From: Streptomyces sp. Je 1-332
GTDB taxonomy: Bacteria; Actinomycetota; Actinomycetes; Streptomycetales; Streptomycetaceae
DNA: 64,000 nt
Direction of reading: 5' to 3'
NCBI RefSeq assembly: GCF_040730185.1
Contig: NZ_CP160402.1
Span: 6,138,001 to 6,202,000 of the forward strand
The notes below the pieces were generated by a model. That model had not been told where the DNA came from, searched no databases, and saw nothing but the letters and a program-made list of their open reading frames with translations. Shown in pieces: positions 1 to 9,091 of this stretch (its first letter is position 1; each line of letters opens with the position of its first letter). The position numbers were made by a program, and so were the translations under genes.

Positions 1-1
1 C

Positions 2-508
2 CTGGAGCGCGCCGGACTGCGCGAGATACAGCAGCAGGTCGACCGCTACCGCGGCGAACAGGCCGCGGAACTGCCCGAGTTCAAGGGCGTCAAGATGCTC
101 GGACGGCTCCCGGCCGCCCTCGGCCGCGCCGCCTTCGCGGCCGCCCTGCGCGATCCCGGCAAACGCCCCGGCGTGTTCGGCACCGTCTCGGTCAGCTCAC
201 TTGGCCACTCGGCGGTCGACGGCTTCCACTCGGCGGGCGGCACCGCCGTCACGTTGTGCGCGGGGCGCATCGCCGAGCGGGCCGTGGTCCGCGACGACCG
301 GATCGTGGCCGCACCCGTCATGCGGCTCGGCCTCACCTTCGACCACCGGGTGATCGACGGCGGGACGGCTGCCGACCTGCTGACCGATCTCCACCACACC
401 ATGGAGGCCTTCGATGATGGCTCCAGGGCGGAAATTCCCGGCCCGGACCCTAGGGGAGCCGATCGCGATATCGGGGCCCGGCGGGGACTGGAGCAAGGTA
501 CGCGCTGA
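2..508 (+). CDS. 2-oxoacid dehydrogenase E2-type acyltransferase, 3' end (partial)
   Basis: The reading frame is open from the window edge and ends at TGA 506-508, so only the C-terminal part is present. It reads as the CAT-like catalytic domain of dihydrolipoamide acyltransferases: an FGTVSVSSLGH strand-turn and, near the end, the family's catalytic motif DHRVIDGG (HxxxDG) at about nt 340-365. Full-length E2 proteins have lipoyl domains upstream, and whether this one does cannot be seen here. Its last ~30 codons overlap the next gene and are unlike the conserved fold. The neighbours (phosphopantetheinyl transferase, hydrolases, SARP) suggest an acyltransferase recruited to a specialised-metabolite cluster rather than a housekeeping dehydrogenase complex. 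That role is inference. Confidence 0.8.
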   Translation: MERAGLREIQQQVDRYRGEQAAELPEFKGVKMLGRLPAALGRAAFAAALRDPGKRPGVFGTVSVSSLGHSAVDGFHSAGGTAVTLCAGRIAERAVVRDDRIVAAPVMRLGLTFDHRVIDGGTAADLLTDLHHTMEAFDDGSRAEIPGPDPRGADRDIGARRGLEQGTR

Positions 509-1295
509 CCTGGAACGGCACGCCTCGGCGCTCCTCTACGCCCACCTGGACGACTGGCGTCCGGAACGGGCGGGAGGCCCACGCCTGCGTGCCCTGCTGG
601 GCCGCGACTGGGCGCGGTTCCTCGAGCTGACCCACCCGGACGTGCGCACGCGCTTCGCCTCGTCGCGGGTGCTGCTCAAGTTCGCCGCCGCGGCCGCGCT
701 CCATGTGCCGCCCCAGTCCATCGAGTTGGGGTACCTGCACACCGGCAGGCCCTACCTGCGCGGCTACGACGGTGTGCACATCAGCCTCAGCCACACCGAC
801 GAGCTGCTCCTGGTGGGCCTCGCCACCGGGGGAGTGATCGGCGTCGACGCCGAACGCTCCGACCGCAAACTGTACGGACCCGGCCTCGGCCGGCATCTGT
901 GCACCGCGCACGAGGTCGAGCAGATCGAGGCCATGCCGGAGCACGAACGCAATGCGGCACTCGTGCGGCTCTGGACGCTGAAGGAGGCGTACAGCAAGGC
1001 GATCGGCCTCGGCATGCAGTTCCGCTTCACCGACTTCGGCTTCGAGTCCGACGGCACCGTCCCCACCGAGGTACTGCGGCCCGACGGGACGCCGGGCTCC
1101 GCCGGCGAATGGACGTTTCGCACCTACTTCGTCGACGACACGTACACGATCAGCGTGGCGGTCGGCGACGCGGGCTTCGGCGGCACGGACGACACCGCGG
1201 CGAGCACCGCCCTGGACTCGGGGATCGTCGACGCGCTCGCCGAGGTGCTTGGCGAGGAGGAGGTGCTGGAGCCGGCGACGGACGACTGGTGGTGA
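414..1295 (+). CDS. 4'-phosphopantetheinyl transferase (Sfp type)
   Basis: Transfers the phosphopantetheine arm of CoA to carrier-protein serines of polyketide or peptide synthases. The 293-residue product shows the family signatures GVIGVDAERSDR (Mg/CoA-binding aspartate) and, about 50 residues on, LWTLKEAYSKAIGLG (WxxKEA). Upstream, SSRVLLKFAAAAAL and HISLSHTDELLLVGLA match the N-lobe. The start ATG at 414 lies inside the preceding gene (95-nt overlap) but follows a strong GGAGG at 403-407 with 6-nt spacing, so it is preferred. The Asp/Glu-rich C-terminal ~35 residues go beyond the usual domain. The location argues for a cluster-dedicated enzyme. Confidence 0.9.
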   Translation: MMAPGRKFPARTLGEPIAISGPGGDWSKVRADLERHASALLYAHLDDWRPERAGGPRLRALLGRDWARFLELTHPDVRTRFASSRVLLKFAAAAALHVPPQSIELGYLHTGRPYLRGYDGVHISLSHTDELLLVGLATGGVIGVDAERSDRKLYGPGLGRHLCTAHEVEQIEAMPEHERNAALVRLWTLKEAYSKAIGLGMQFRFTDFGFESDGTVPTEVLRPDGTPGSAGEWTFRTYFVDDTYTISVAVGDAGFGGTDDTAASTALDSGIVDALAEVLGEEEVLEPATDDWW

Positions 1296-1320
1296 ACCCG
1301 GCTCCCCGGCTTGCGGGTGG

Positions 1321-1359
1321 CCCTCCACGCGTACAACGGGTGCCCCTCCACGCGTACAA
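1321..1359 (+). repeat. 16-bp direct repeat, 23-bp period, upstream of hydrolase gene
   Basis: CCCTCCACGCGTACAA occurs exactly at 1321-1336 and again at 1344-1359, about two helical turns apart, in the 157-bp gap before the first alpha/beta hydrolase gene. Phased direct repeats are the usual layout of SARP operators, and a SARP gene lies 2.5 kb away. The repeat does not match a canonical SARP heptamer, so the role is a guess. Confidence 0.5.
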
Positions 1360-1452
1360 GCGGTCCTCAAGGACCCGCCAGGACACTGACGGCACAGCGC
1401 GAACCGCGGCGCCACGACGGCGCCGCCCACTGACCGCACTGGACGGTGACAC

Positions 1453-2532
1453 ATGGACCATCTGGAAGAACTCAAGGAATTCGCCCGGCTGCACGCCCGA
1501 GGCCAGGGCATGACGCCCCGGCACGCCACCGAGGTCCTGGCCCGGATCGGCAACGACACGGCGGGCGACGCCCACTCCTGGGCCGCCGTATGGACGGCGG
1601 AAGGCAAGACGTCGGCGGCCCGCGGTGACCTCCTGGACGCCTGCAGGCACTACGCGCTCGCCCGCTTCCCCTACCACGGCGACGAGGACCGGATCCTCGC
1701 GCAGAAACTGTGCGTCGAGACCTTCGACCAGTGGCGACACACTCAACAGGGCATCGAGCGCCTTGAGTTCGATGGCCCCGGGGGGACCGTCGCCTGCTGG
1801 GCATCGGGGCTCGACAAGCCGCGGCCGCTGCTGATCGTCATGGGCGGCATCGTCAGTGTCAAGGAACAGTGGGCGCCGCTCCTTCCCGTCCTGCGCAAGC
1901 TCGGCTTCTCCGCCGTCGTCGCCGAGCTGCCGGGCGTCGGCGAGAACACCTTCACGTACGGGCCTGACTCCTGGCGCATGCTGACCTTCCTGATGGACAG
2001 CCTCGCGGACCGCGCGCAGGTCACCGACACGTCGCTGCTCGCCCTGAGCTTCAGCGGCCACCTCGCTCTGCGGGCCGCGGCCCAGGACCCGCGCGTCAGC
2101 CGCGTCCTCACGGTGGGCGCCCCGGTCTGCGACTTCTTCACCGACGACACCTGGTGGCCACGTGTCCCCGGCATCACCGTCGACACGCTGCGCCGCCTGA
2201 CCGGCGCCGCCGACGACGTACAACTGCGCGCGCTGCTGGCCGAGTTCGCCCTGACGGACGACGTCCTGCGCGACGTGCGTGTCCCCGTCCGGTACGTCGC
2301 GAGCAGCCGGGACGAGATCATCCCGGCCCGGGAGCGGTCGCTGCTGCGGCGCACCCTCGACGACGTGCGTTTCAAGGTCTTCGACGACGTGCACGGCTCG
2401 CCGCACCATCTGGGCGCGATGCGGCGCTGGCTGTTCTCCTCGCTGCTCTGGCTGCGCGTCACGCGCCGGCGCGGGCCCCTGCCCGTGTCCGCGCCCCCAT
2501 CCCGAACCCGGCTCGACGAGAGGCAGTCATGA
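1453..2532 (+). CDS. alpha/beta hydrolase, FrsA/DUF1100-like
   Basis: A 359-residue protein with an N-terminal helical cap (about residues 1-110) followed by an alpha/beta-hydrolase core beginning at PRPLLIVMGGIVSVKEQW. The nucleophile elbow is LSFSGHLAL (S-F-S-G in place of G-x-S-x-G), the acid is probably in YVASSRDEIIP, and the His in FDDVHGSPHHLGAM. This cap-plus-core arrangement resembles FrsA/DUF1100 hydrolases, which occur in several bacterial polyketide clusters. A hydrolytic, off-loading or cyclisation role is possible; the substrate is unknown. Its stop overlaps the next start as ATGA (2529-2532), implying translational coupling. Confidence 0.8.
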   Translation: MDHLEELKEFARLHARGQGMTPRHATEVLARIGNDTAGDAHSWAAVWTAEGKTSAARGDLLDACRHYALARFPYHGDEDRILAQKLCVETFDQWRHTQQGIERLEFDGPGGTVACWASGLDKPRPLLIVMGGIVSVKEQWAPLLPVLRKLGFSAVVAELPGVGENTFTYGPDSWRMLTFLMDSLADRAQVTDTSLLALSFSGHLALRAAAQDPRVSRVLTVGAPVCDFFTDDTWWPRVPGITVDTLRRLTGAADDVQLRALLAEFALTDDVLRDVRVPVRYVASSRDEIIPARERSLLRRTLDDVRFKVFDDVHGSPHHLGAMRRWLFSSLLWLRVTRRRGPLPVSAPPSRTRLDERQS

Positions 2533-2708
2533 GTGCGTCGACAGAATCCGCGGCCGCGGCCGCCAACGTCCGGCCCTGGCAGACTCTGGCCTCGCTCGGC
2601 GTGACCGAGGGCGACCTGACCACCGTTCACCACCGTCCCCGCGTGTCCCTCCGGTTCCCGGGCGAGCGTTCCGACGAACGCCGCAGGCACCCGCGCAAGG
2701 AGGCCTGA
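2529..2708 (+). CDS. small hypothetical protein (59 aa)
   Basis: ATGA overlap with the upstream hydrolase stop and a following gene 5 bp downstream make this 59-residue frame a plausible member of the operon. The protein is hydrophilic with a basic C-terminus (RSDERRRHPRKEA) and has no recognised motif, signal peptide or membrane segment. The sequence WQTLASLGVTEGDLTTVHHRPRVSL in its middle could be a short fold. I do not recognise a family. It could be a small accessory peptide or merely a spacer frame, so confidence rests on gene spacing alone. Confidence 0.5.
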   Translation: MSASTESAAAAANVRPWQTLASLGVTEGDLTTVHHRPRVSLRFPGERSDERRRHPRKEA

Positions 2709-2713
2709 CCGCC

Positions 2714-3751
2714 ATGGCCTCGCACAACGGCGGCAACGCCGAACAGCGCGGCGGCCGGGGCGGCATCCGCCTGCGCCACCGCACCGTGCACGGATACCGG
2801 CGGGCGTTCCGGATGGCGGGCAAGGGCCGGGCGATCCTGCTGATCCACGGCATCGGGGACTCCTCGGAGACCTGGCGCGACGTCATGCCGGGCCTCGCGA
2901 GGAACTACCGGGTCATCGCCCCCGACCTGCTCGGCCACGGCGCTTCCGACAAGCCACGCGCCGACTACTCGCTGCCCGCGTACGCCAACGGCATGCGGGA
3001 CCTGCTCGGCGTGCTCGGCGTCGAACGGGTCACCCTCGTCGGGCACTCGCTCGGCGGCGCGGTGGCCATGCAGTTCGCCTACCAGTTCCCCGAGCGCTGC
3101 GACCGCCTCGTCCTGGTCGGCACCGGAGGCATCAGCCGCCAGGTGACCCCGCTGCTGCGTGCCGCGACCCTGCCCGGCGCGGAACTGCTCCTCATGGCCC
3201 TCCGGCTGCCTTCCATGCGCCGTCAACTGGGCGTTGCGGTCAAGGCGTTGCAGCTCCTCGACATCGGACTCGGTGTGGACGCCCCGGACCTGCTGCGGGT
3301 GGTCGACGCCCTGCCCGACGCGACCGCGCGCAGCGCCTTCATCAGGACCCTGCGGGCCGTCGTCGACTGGCGCGGCCAGGTGGGCACGATGCTCGACCGC
3401 TGTTATCTGGCCCAGGGCATGCCCACGATGCTGGTGTGGGGCGGCAGGGACCAGGTCCTGCCGGCCATGCACGCCGGGCTCGGCCATGTGGCGATGCCCG
3501 GCAGCCGTCTGGAGATCTTCGAGGACGCCGGCCACTTCCCCTTCCGCACGGATCCCCGGCGCTTCGAAGCGGTGCTGCGCGACTTCATCGCCACCACGGA
3601 ACCCGCCCGCTACAGCGCGGAACAGTGGCGCCGCGTGCTCCGCAGCCGCCAGCCGGCCGCCCGCACGGGAACCACCGCCGCACAGACACCCCCCGCGGCC
3701 ATCCCGAAGGCACCCAAGCCCTCGGAACTCGACTACCCGAGGCCAGCCTGA
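2714..3751 (+). CDS. alpha/beta hydrolase
   Basis: A 345-residue alpha/beta-fold hydrolase. It shows the oxyanion segment LLIHGIGDSSETW, the nucleophile elbow GHSLGGAVAM, an acid region LVWGGRDQVLP, and the catalytic His in EDAGHFPFRTDP. The ATG at 2714 follows AAGGAGG (about 2698-2704) at good spacing. The C-terminal ~60 residues are Pro/Ala-rich and probably disordered. With the FrsA-like hydrolase and phosphopantetheinyl transferase it forms a co-directional run (414-3751) likely to be one transcript. Substrate unknown; ester hydrolysis, C-C hydrolysis or haloalkane-type chemistry are all possible within this fold. Confidence 0.87.
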   Translation: MASHNGGNAEQRGGRGGIRLRHRTVHGYRRAFRMAGKGRAILLIHGIGDSSETWRDVMPGLARNYRVIAPDLLGHGASDKPRADYSLPAYANGMRDLLGVLGVERVTLVGHSLGGAVAMQFAYQFPERCDRLVLVGTGGISRQVTPLLRAATLPGAELLLMALRLPSMRRQLGVAVKALQLLDIGLGVDAPDLLRVVDALPDATARSAFIRTLRAVVDWRGQVGTMLDRCYLAQGMPTMLVWGGRDQVLPAMHAGLGHVAMPGSRLEIFEDAGHFPFRTDPRRFEAVLRDFIATTEPARYSAEQWRRVLRSRQPAARTGTTAAQTPPAAIPKAPKPSELDYPRPA

Positions 3752-3796
3752 AGCAGCGCGGCAGTGGGGCGCCGGCACCCTCCCCGGCACCCCTCC

Positions 3797-3835
3797 CCGG
3801 CGCACCCTCACGCCGCCCGGCGCACCCTCACGCCA
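3797..3835 (+). repeat. tandem 19-bp repeat at convergent gene ends
   Basis: CCCGGCGCACCCTCACGCC is present at 3797-3815 and 3817-3835. The second copy includes the last codons and stop of the SARP gene (minus strand), so the 3' end appears to have been duplicated into the short gap after the hydrolase gene. Confidence 0.6.
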
Positions 3836-6557
3836 CCCGCCGGTCGACGTGCCCAGGGCTGAACAGCCAGACGCCCGGGCGGACTTCGAGCGGCATCCCG
3901 GCCGGCACGGGTTCGGGCCCGGCAGCCGTCGACGCGCGCACCGCCGCCGCCGTGCGCCGCGCGTACGCACGCCAGCGCTGGTCGCCCACGAAGCGCGCCG
4001 CGCTCTCGCAGGCCTCCAGCCGGGCGAGGGCCTCTTCCGTGCGGCCCTCACGCAGGCACACCAGGGCAAGGCCCCGCAACGCGTCCGCGGAGCCGCGGGC
4101 ATCCGCGTGGGTGTGGCTGACCGACAGCGCTCGCGCGTAGCCGCGTTCGGCCCGCGCCACCCGGCCGAGGCCCAGCAGTACGTCGGACTCGCCCGACAGG
4201 CAACGGCCGGCGGCGACGCGCCACCCATGCCGCGTGAACAGATGCCAGGCGAACCGGTACCGGTCCACCGCGAGTGACGTCTCGTGCCGCTGCCACGCCA
4301 GGTCACCGAGCGACCGCGTGATCACGGCCTCGGCCGGCCCGTCGGCCGCCTGCCGCGCCGCGTCCAGGGCCAGCTCATGGCTGGACTGCCAGTCGTCCCA
4401 CAGGGCGTTCGCCTCGTAATAGCCGGCGGCCGCCGAAGCGAGCGCGCAGCACACCTGCCACAGTCCCGCCCCATGGGCCTGGCGCACCGCCTCCAGCAGC
4501 CCGGCGGCCTCCTCCTGGAACCACTGCAACGGAGCCGTGCCCACCAGCGCCTGGGGAGAGATCCCGGCCGGCGTCCCCGCCTCGGACTCCAGCTGGTCAC
4601 GGCCCGGCGTCAGCAGCCCGTCCGCGTACCGGGCCACGGCCAGGACGGCGCGGCAGAGCCGCTCCGTCGCCCGGGGCGCCTGGAGCGGCACCTCATCGGC
4701 GAGTACCTCCAACGCCAGCGCCCGAAGCAGCGAATGGAAGCCGTAACGCACGGGAGTGTGCCGCCCGGGACGCTGCCTCGCCTCCAGCAGATGGGCGCGG
4801 ACCAGCTCGTCGACATGCCGCTCCGCGCCCGGAAGATCCATGGAGAGCAGCGCCGCCGCACTCCACAGCGGGAAGTCGGGCAGCGGGCCGAGACCGAGCA
4901 TCCGGAAGGCGTGCCGCTCCTCGTCGCCCACGTCCCGGTAGACCGCCAGCAGACTGCTGCGCACGTCGAGATCGCCGAGCGCGAGCGCGGCGAGCCGCGT
5001 CCGCTCGTCACCCAGGCGCCTGCCCAGACCCGCGGCCGTCCAGTGCGGGCGCGCGGCCAGGCCGGCGGCGGCGACCCGCAGGGCCAGCGGCAGATTTCCG
5101 CAGAGCCGGGCGATCTCGGCCGCGGCGTCCGGGTCCTCCCGCATCCGCGGACCACCGCACGAGAACAGCAGCCGCTCGGCCTCCTCCGCGCTCAGCACAT
5201 CGACCACCAGATGCTGTGCGCCTTCCAGCGCCCCGAGCGTGCGGCGGCTCGTCAGCAGCACGGTGCAGTCCGCGGCGCCCGAGAGCACCGGCCGCACCTG
5301 CGCCTCCGAGACGGCGTCGTCCAGGACGAGCAGCATCCTGCGCCCCTCGGTCCTCCGGTGCAGCAGGTCCGTGAGCTCGCTCTCCGTCGTCGGCAGCCGG
5401 TCGCCCGCCTCGTCGGTGCCAGGAGTGCGCAGCCTCCGCAGCAGGGCGACCAGGGCCTTGCCCGGCTCGACGGCCCGCCCGCCGGCGTCCCGCAGATTGA
5501 TCAGGACCCGTCCGTCGGGGAACAGATCGGCACTGTCGTGCGCGAGCTGCACGGCGAGAGCCGTCTTGCCGGATCCGGCCCGCCCCGACAGGGAGAGCAC
5601 ACGCGACACGGAGGGCATGTCCCCGGCCAACACCCGTGCTCCGACCGCGAGATGACGCTCACGGCCGGTGAAGTCCGCCACGGTGGGCGGCAGCCAGACC
5701 GGCGGCCCCGGCTGCGCGACGACACCCGAGGAGCCGGGAGTGGCGGAGGAACCGCCGGAGCCGGATGCTCCGGTGCGGCCTTCGCCGTCCGTCTCCGACT
5801 CGCGCCAGGACAGTGAGGGGTCGGACGCCAGAATCCGCTCGAGCAGCTGCCTCAGCACGGGCCCCGGTTCGACGCCCAGCTCGTCGACGAGCGCACGCCG
5901 GGCCCGGTGGAACGCCTGCAGCGCGTCCGACTGCCGGCCCGACCGGTACAGCGCCACCATGAGATGTCCGTGCAGGGTCTCCCGCAGCGGATGGTCGTTC
6001 ACCAACGCCAGGAGCTCACCCGCGAGTTCATGGTGCAGTCCGAGCCGGAGGTCCGCCGAGATCCGCTGTTCGAGCACCTCGGTGCGCAGCTCGTTGAGGC
6101 GTATGGCGGAGGTCTCCAGGGTCGGCCCGTGCGGAACGCCGGCCAGGGCGGGCCCGGTCCACAGGCCGAGCGCGCTGCCGAGCAGCCGCGAGGCCTCACC
6201 GAACTCCCGCCGCGTGTACGCGGCCCGCCCCTGCATCCGCAGCGACTCGAAGACCGTGAGATCGAGATCGTCGGCGGGCACCTGCAGCAGGTAGCCGGGC
6301 GGCCGGGTCAGCAGAGGCTGCTCGGCAGCACCGCCTTGCACCCCTTCGAGGAGCGCCTTGCGCAGCTGCGAGACGTACACCTGCAGCGTGGTGTTGGCCG
6401 TCCGCGGCGGCTCCATGCTCCACAGCTCGTCGATCAGCGTATGCGTCGACACCACGGTGTTGGCGTGCATCAGCAGGGTGGCGAGCACGGCCCGCGGCTT
6501 GGTCGCGGACGGCGTCCCGTGCGCCATGCGCACCGGGCCGAGCACTCGGAATCGCAT
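3828..6557 (-). CDS. SARP-family regulator with NB-ARC and TPR regions
   Basis: A 909-residue Streptomyces antibiotic regulatory protein of the large AfsR type. Residues ~1-95 are an OmpR-like winged helix (starting MRFRVLGPV, with TLQVYVSQLRKAL). Residues ~100-260 are the bacterial transcriptional activation domain (VFESLRMQGRAAY to VEPGPVLRQLLERIL). An NB-ARC ATPase follows with Walker A SLSGRAGSGKTALAV and LLVLDDAVSE. The C-terminal ~250 residues are TPR-like helices. The ATG at 6557 is chosen because the SARP fold begins there; the frame extends upstream through the AfsA gene without support. It starts 7 bp after the AfsA stop on the same strand, so the pair is probably co-transcribed. 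Likely activates the cluster at the left edge. Confidence 0.9.
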   Translation of the reverse strand: MRFRVLGPVRMAHGTPSATKPRAVLATLLMHANTVVSTHTLIDELWSMEPPRTANTTLQVYVSQLRKALLEGVQGGAAEQPLLTRPPGYLLQVPADDLDLTVFESLRMQGRAAYTRREFGEASRLLGSALGLWTGPALAGVPHGPTLETSAIRLNELRTEVLEQRISADLRLGLHHELAGELLALVNDHPLRETLHGHLMVALYRSGRQSDALQAFHRARRALVDELGVEPGPVLRQLLERILASDPSLSWRESETDGEGRTGASGSGGSSATPGSSGVVAQPGPPVWLPPTVADFTGRERHLAVGARVLAGDMPSVSRVLSLSGRAGSGKTALAVQLAHDSADLFPDGRVLINLRDAGGRAVEPGKALVALLRRLRTPGTDEAGDRLPTTESELTDLLHRRTEGRRMLLVLDDAVSEAQVRPVLSGAADCTVLLTSRRTLGALEGAQHLVVDVLSAEEAERLLFSCGGPRMREDPDAAAEIARLCGNLPLALRVAAAGLAARPHWTAAGLGRRLGDERTRLAALALGDLDVRSSLLAVYRDVGDEERHAFRMLGLGPLPDFPLWSAAALLSMDLPGAERHVDELVRAHLLEARQRPGRHTPVRYGFHSLLRALALEVLADEVPLQAPRATERLCRAVLAVARYADGLLTPGRDQLESEAGTPAGISPQALVGTAPLQWFQEEAAGLLEAVRQAHGAGLWQVCCALASAAAGYYEANALWDDWQSSHELALDAARQAADGPAEAVITRSLGDLAWQRHETSLAVDRYRFAWHLFTRHGWRVAAGRCLSGESDVLLGLGRVARAERGYARALSVSHTHADARGSADALRGLALVCLREGRTEEALARLEACESAARFVGDQRWRAYARRTAAAVRASTAAGPEPVPAGMPLEVRPGVWLFSPGHVDRRVA

Positions 6558-6564
6558 GACCGGC

Positions 6565-7551
6565 CTAGCAGTCCTGGAGCACGGTCGCGGACACCTGCGC
6601 CACGACCCGCTCACCCTGGAAGAAGGAGAGCCGCAGCGCGGCCACCGGCCGCCCCGCCGCGTCCCGCCCCGGCGCGGCACCCGGCATCGCCTCCCCCCGC
6701 ACCGTGCAGTGCAGCGGAAGACCCGGCTCGGCGAAGCCACGGAACGACGCCTGCCATGACGTCAGCAGCGCGTGCGACGGTGCGAAGCCGTGCAACTCGG
6801 CGGCCGCGAGCAGGGCGGCCTGGCGCGACGCCTCCAGGAACAGCATGGCGGGCACCTCGTCCGCGTCACGGGCGAGTACCGCCCCGGCCGCGTCCGTGTC
6901 GATCGGGAAGGCGAGCCCGTCGCCCGTCTCGACGGGAAGCCCGACCAGTACGTTGCGGGTCTCCCGGAGCCCTACCCGCTCGGGGGCGGGCATTCCCGCG
7001 GGCGGCAGCCCCCCGTGCCCGGCCGCCAGGGACTCCTCGCTCTGTTGCCGCCCGAGATCCCGGTGCCCGTGGTACACACCGGGCGTCAGGAAGATCAGCC
7101 GTGCCTGCGCCCTCCCGCACCGCTCGCCCCCGATCGAGGCGGTGGCCTCGCACTCCAGGCCGCGCGGCACGCCGTTGACCACGTCCGTCGGTGTGAGGCC
7201 GAGTTCCAGGGTGATGCGGGCCCGCCGCGCGGTCCGCCGCCAGGGCTCCACGGAGGTGATCTCCGTGCTGCCCAGGGCGAACACCGGGCGCCGGCTGCGC
7301 GGGACGCGGAAGTACTGGCGTGCGGCGAACATCGCGGTCTGCCGGAGCCCTTCCACCGGGACCAGGAGATCGTGGAAGGGCGCCGTCGAGACGTCGGACC
7401 GCGGACCGGCTCCGGGGAGTTCGGTGGAGAAGGCGAAGTGCTGTCGCACCGGTGCGGTCGAGTCCAGGAGGAAGCCTTCGGGGCTGTCCGACCTGTGCAC
7501 GACGTGGTGCGGTCCGAGAAGGAAGGTGGACGGCGCGTGAACGGTCTCCAT
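6565..7551 (-). CDS. AfsA-family hotdog-domain protein (gamma-butyrolactone synthase-like)
   Basis: A 328-residue protein resembling AfsA/ScbA, which condense a beta-ketoacyl thioester with dihydroxyacetone phosphate to build butyrolactone or furan signalling molecules. Two tandem hotdog halves are visible. The first contains FHDLLVPVEGLRQTAMFAARQYF, the second PAMLFLEASRQAALLAAAELHGF, each holding the family's conserved catalytic-region pattern with Glu and Arg/Gln. The ATG at 7551 follows AGGGGA with 5-nt spacing; an upstream in-frame extension lacks family similarity. No TetR-type butyrolactone receptor gene is visible in the window. A signal-synthase role is inferred from the family and from the adjacent SARP. 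Confidence 0.88.
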   Translation of the reverse strand: METVHAPSTFLLGPHHVVHRSDSPEGFLLDSTAPVRQHFAFSTELPGAGPRSDVSTAPFHDLLVPVEGLRQTAMFAARQYFRVPRSRRPVFALGSTEITSVEPWRRTARRARITLELGLTPTDVVNGVPRGLECEATASIGGERCGRAQARLIFLTPGVYHGHRDLGRQQSEESLAAGHGGLPPAGMPAPERVGLRETRNVLVGLPVETGDGLAFPIDTDAAGAVLARDADEVPAMLFLEASRQAALLAAAELHGFAPSHALLTSWQASFRGFAEPGLPLHCTVRGEAMPGAAPGRDAAGRPVAALRLSFFQGERVVAQVSATVLQDC

Positions 7552-7697
7552 GGGGTTCCCCTGAGGTGTCCGGTCGGCTCTTCTGGTGAGTACGCGATGG
7601 GGGGTGGCGGACGCGTGTGCGACCACTGTGCCCCACCTCACTGAAGGACCGGGGGAGCGCCTCTGAAGCCCTCAAACCCCTGAAGGGGCCCCCTCTT

Positions 7698-8017
7698 TCA
7701 GCTGGCCTCCTTCACCGGTTCCGCCTGGACGACGGGGTGGTCGGCGCCCAGCGGCCCGGCACCGCTCGCGCCGCCCGACGCCGAGAGCGAGAGGAAGACT
7801 TCCCGGTCGGCGGTGGCGTACTCGGACCACGCGGCCGGTACGGCGTCCTCGTAGAAGATGGCTTCGACGGGGCAGACGGGCTCGCAGGCACCGCAGTCGA
7901 CGCATTCGTCGGGCTGGATGTACATCTTGCGGGGGCCTTCGTAGATGCAGTCGACGGGGCATTCGTCGACGCAGGCCTGGTCCTTGAGATCGACGCAGGG
8001 CTGGGCGATGACGTAGG

Positions 8018-8021
<4 letters not shown>
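7698..8021 (-). CDS. ferredoxin (7Fe/4Fe-4S type)
   Basis: A 107-residue FdxA-like ferredoxin. CVDLKDQACVDECPVDCIYE followed by CVDCGACEPVCPVEAIFYE gives the double iron-sulfur cysteine pattern, with one site arranged as in [3Fe-4S]/[4Fe-4S] ferredoxins. The start codon overlaps the korB stop (ATGA, 8018-8021), so it is coupled to the oxidoreductase and is its most likely electron acceptor. The C-terminal ~40 residues after VPAAWSEY are typical of actinobacterial FdxA tails. Confidence 0.93.
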
Positions 8022-9080
<1,059 letters not shown>

Positions 9081-9091
<11 letters not shown>

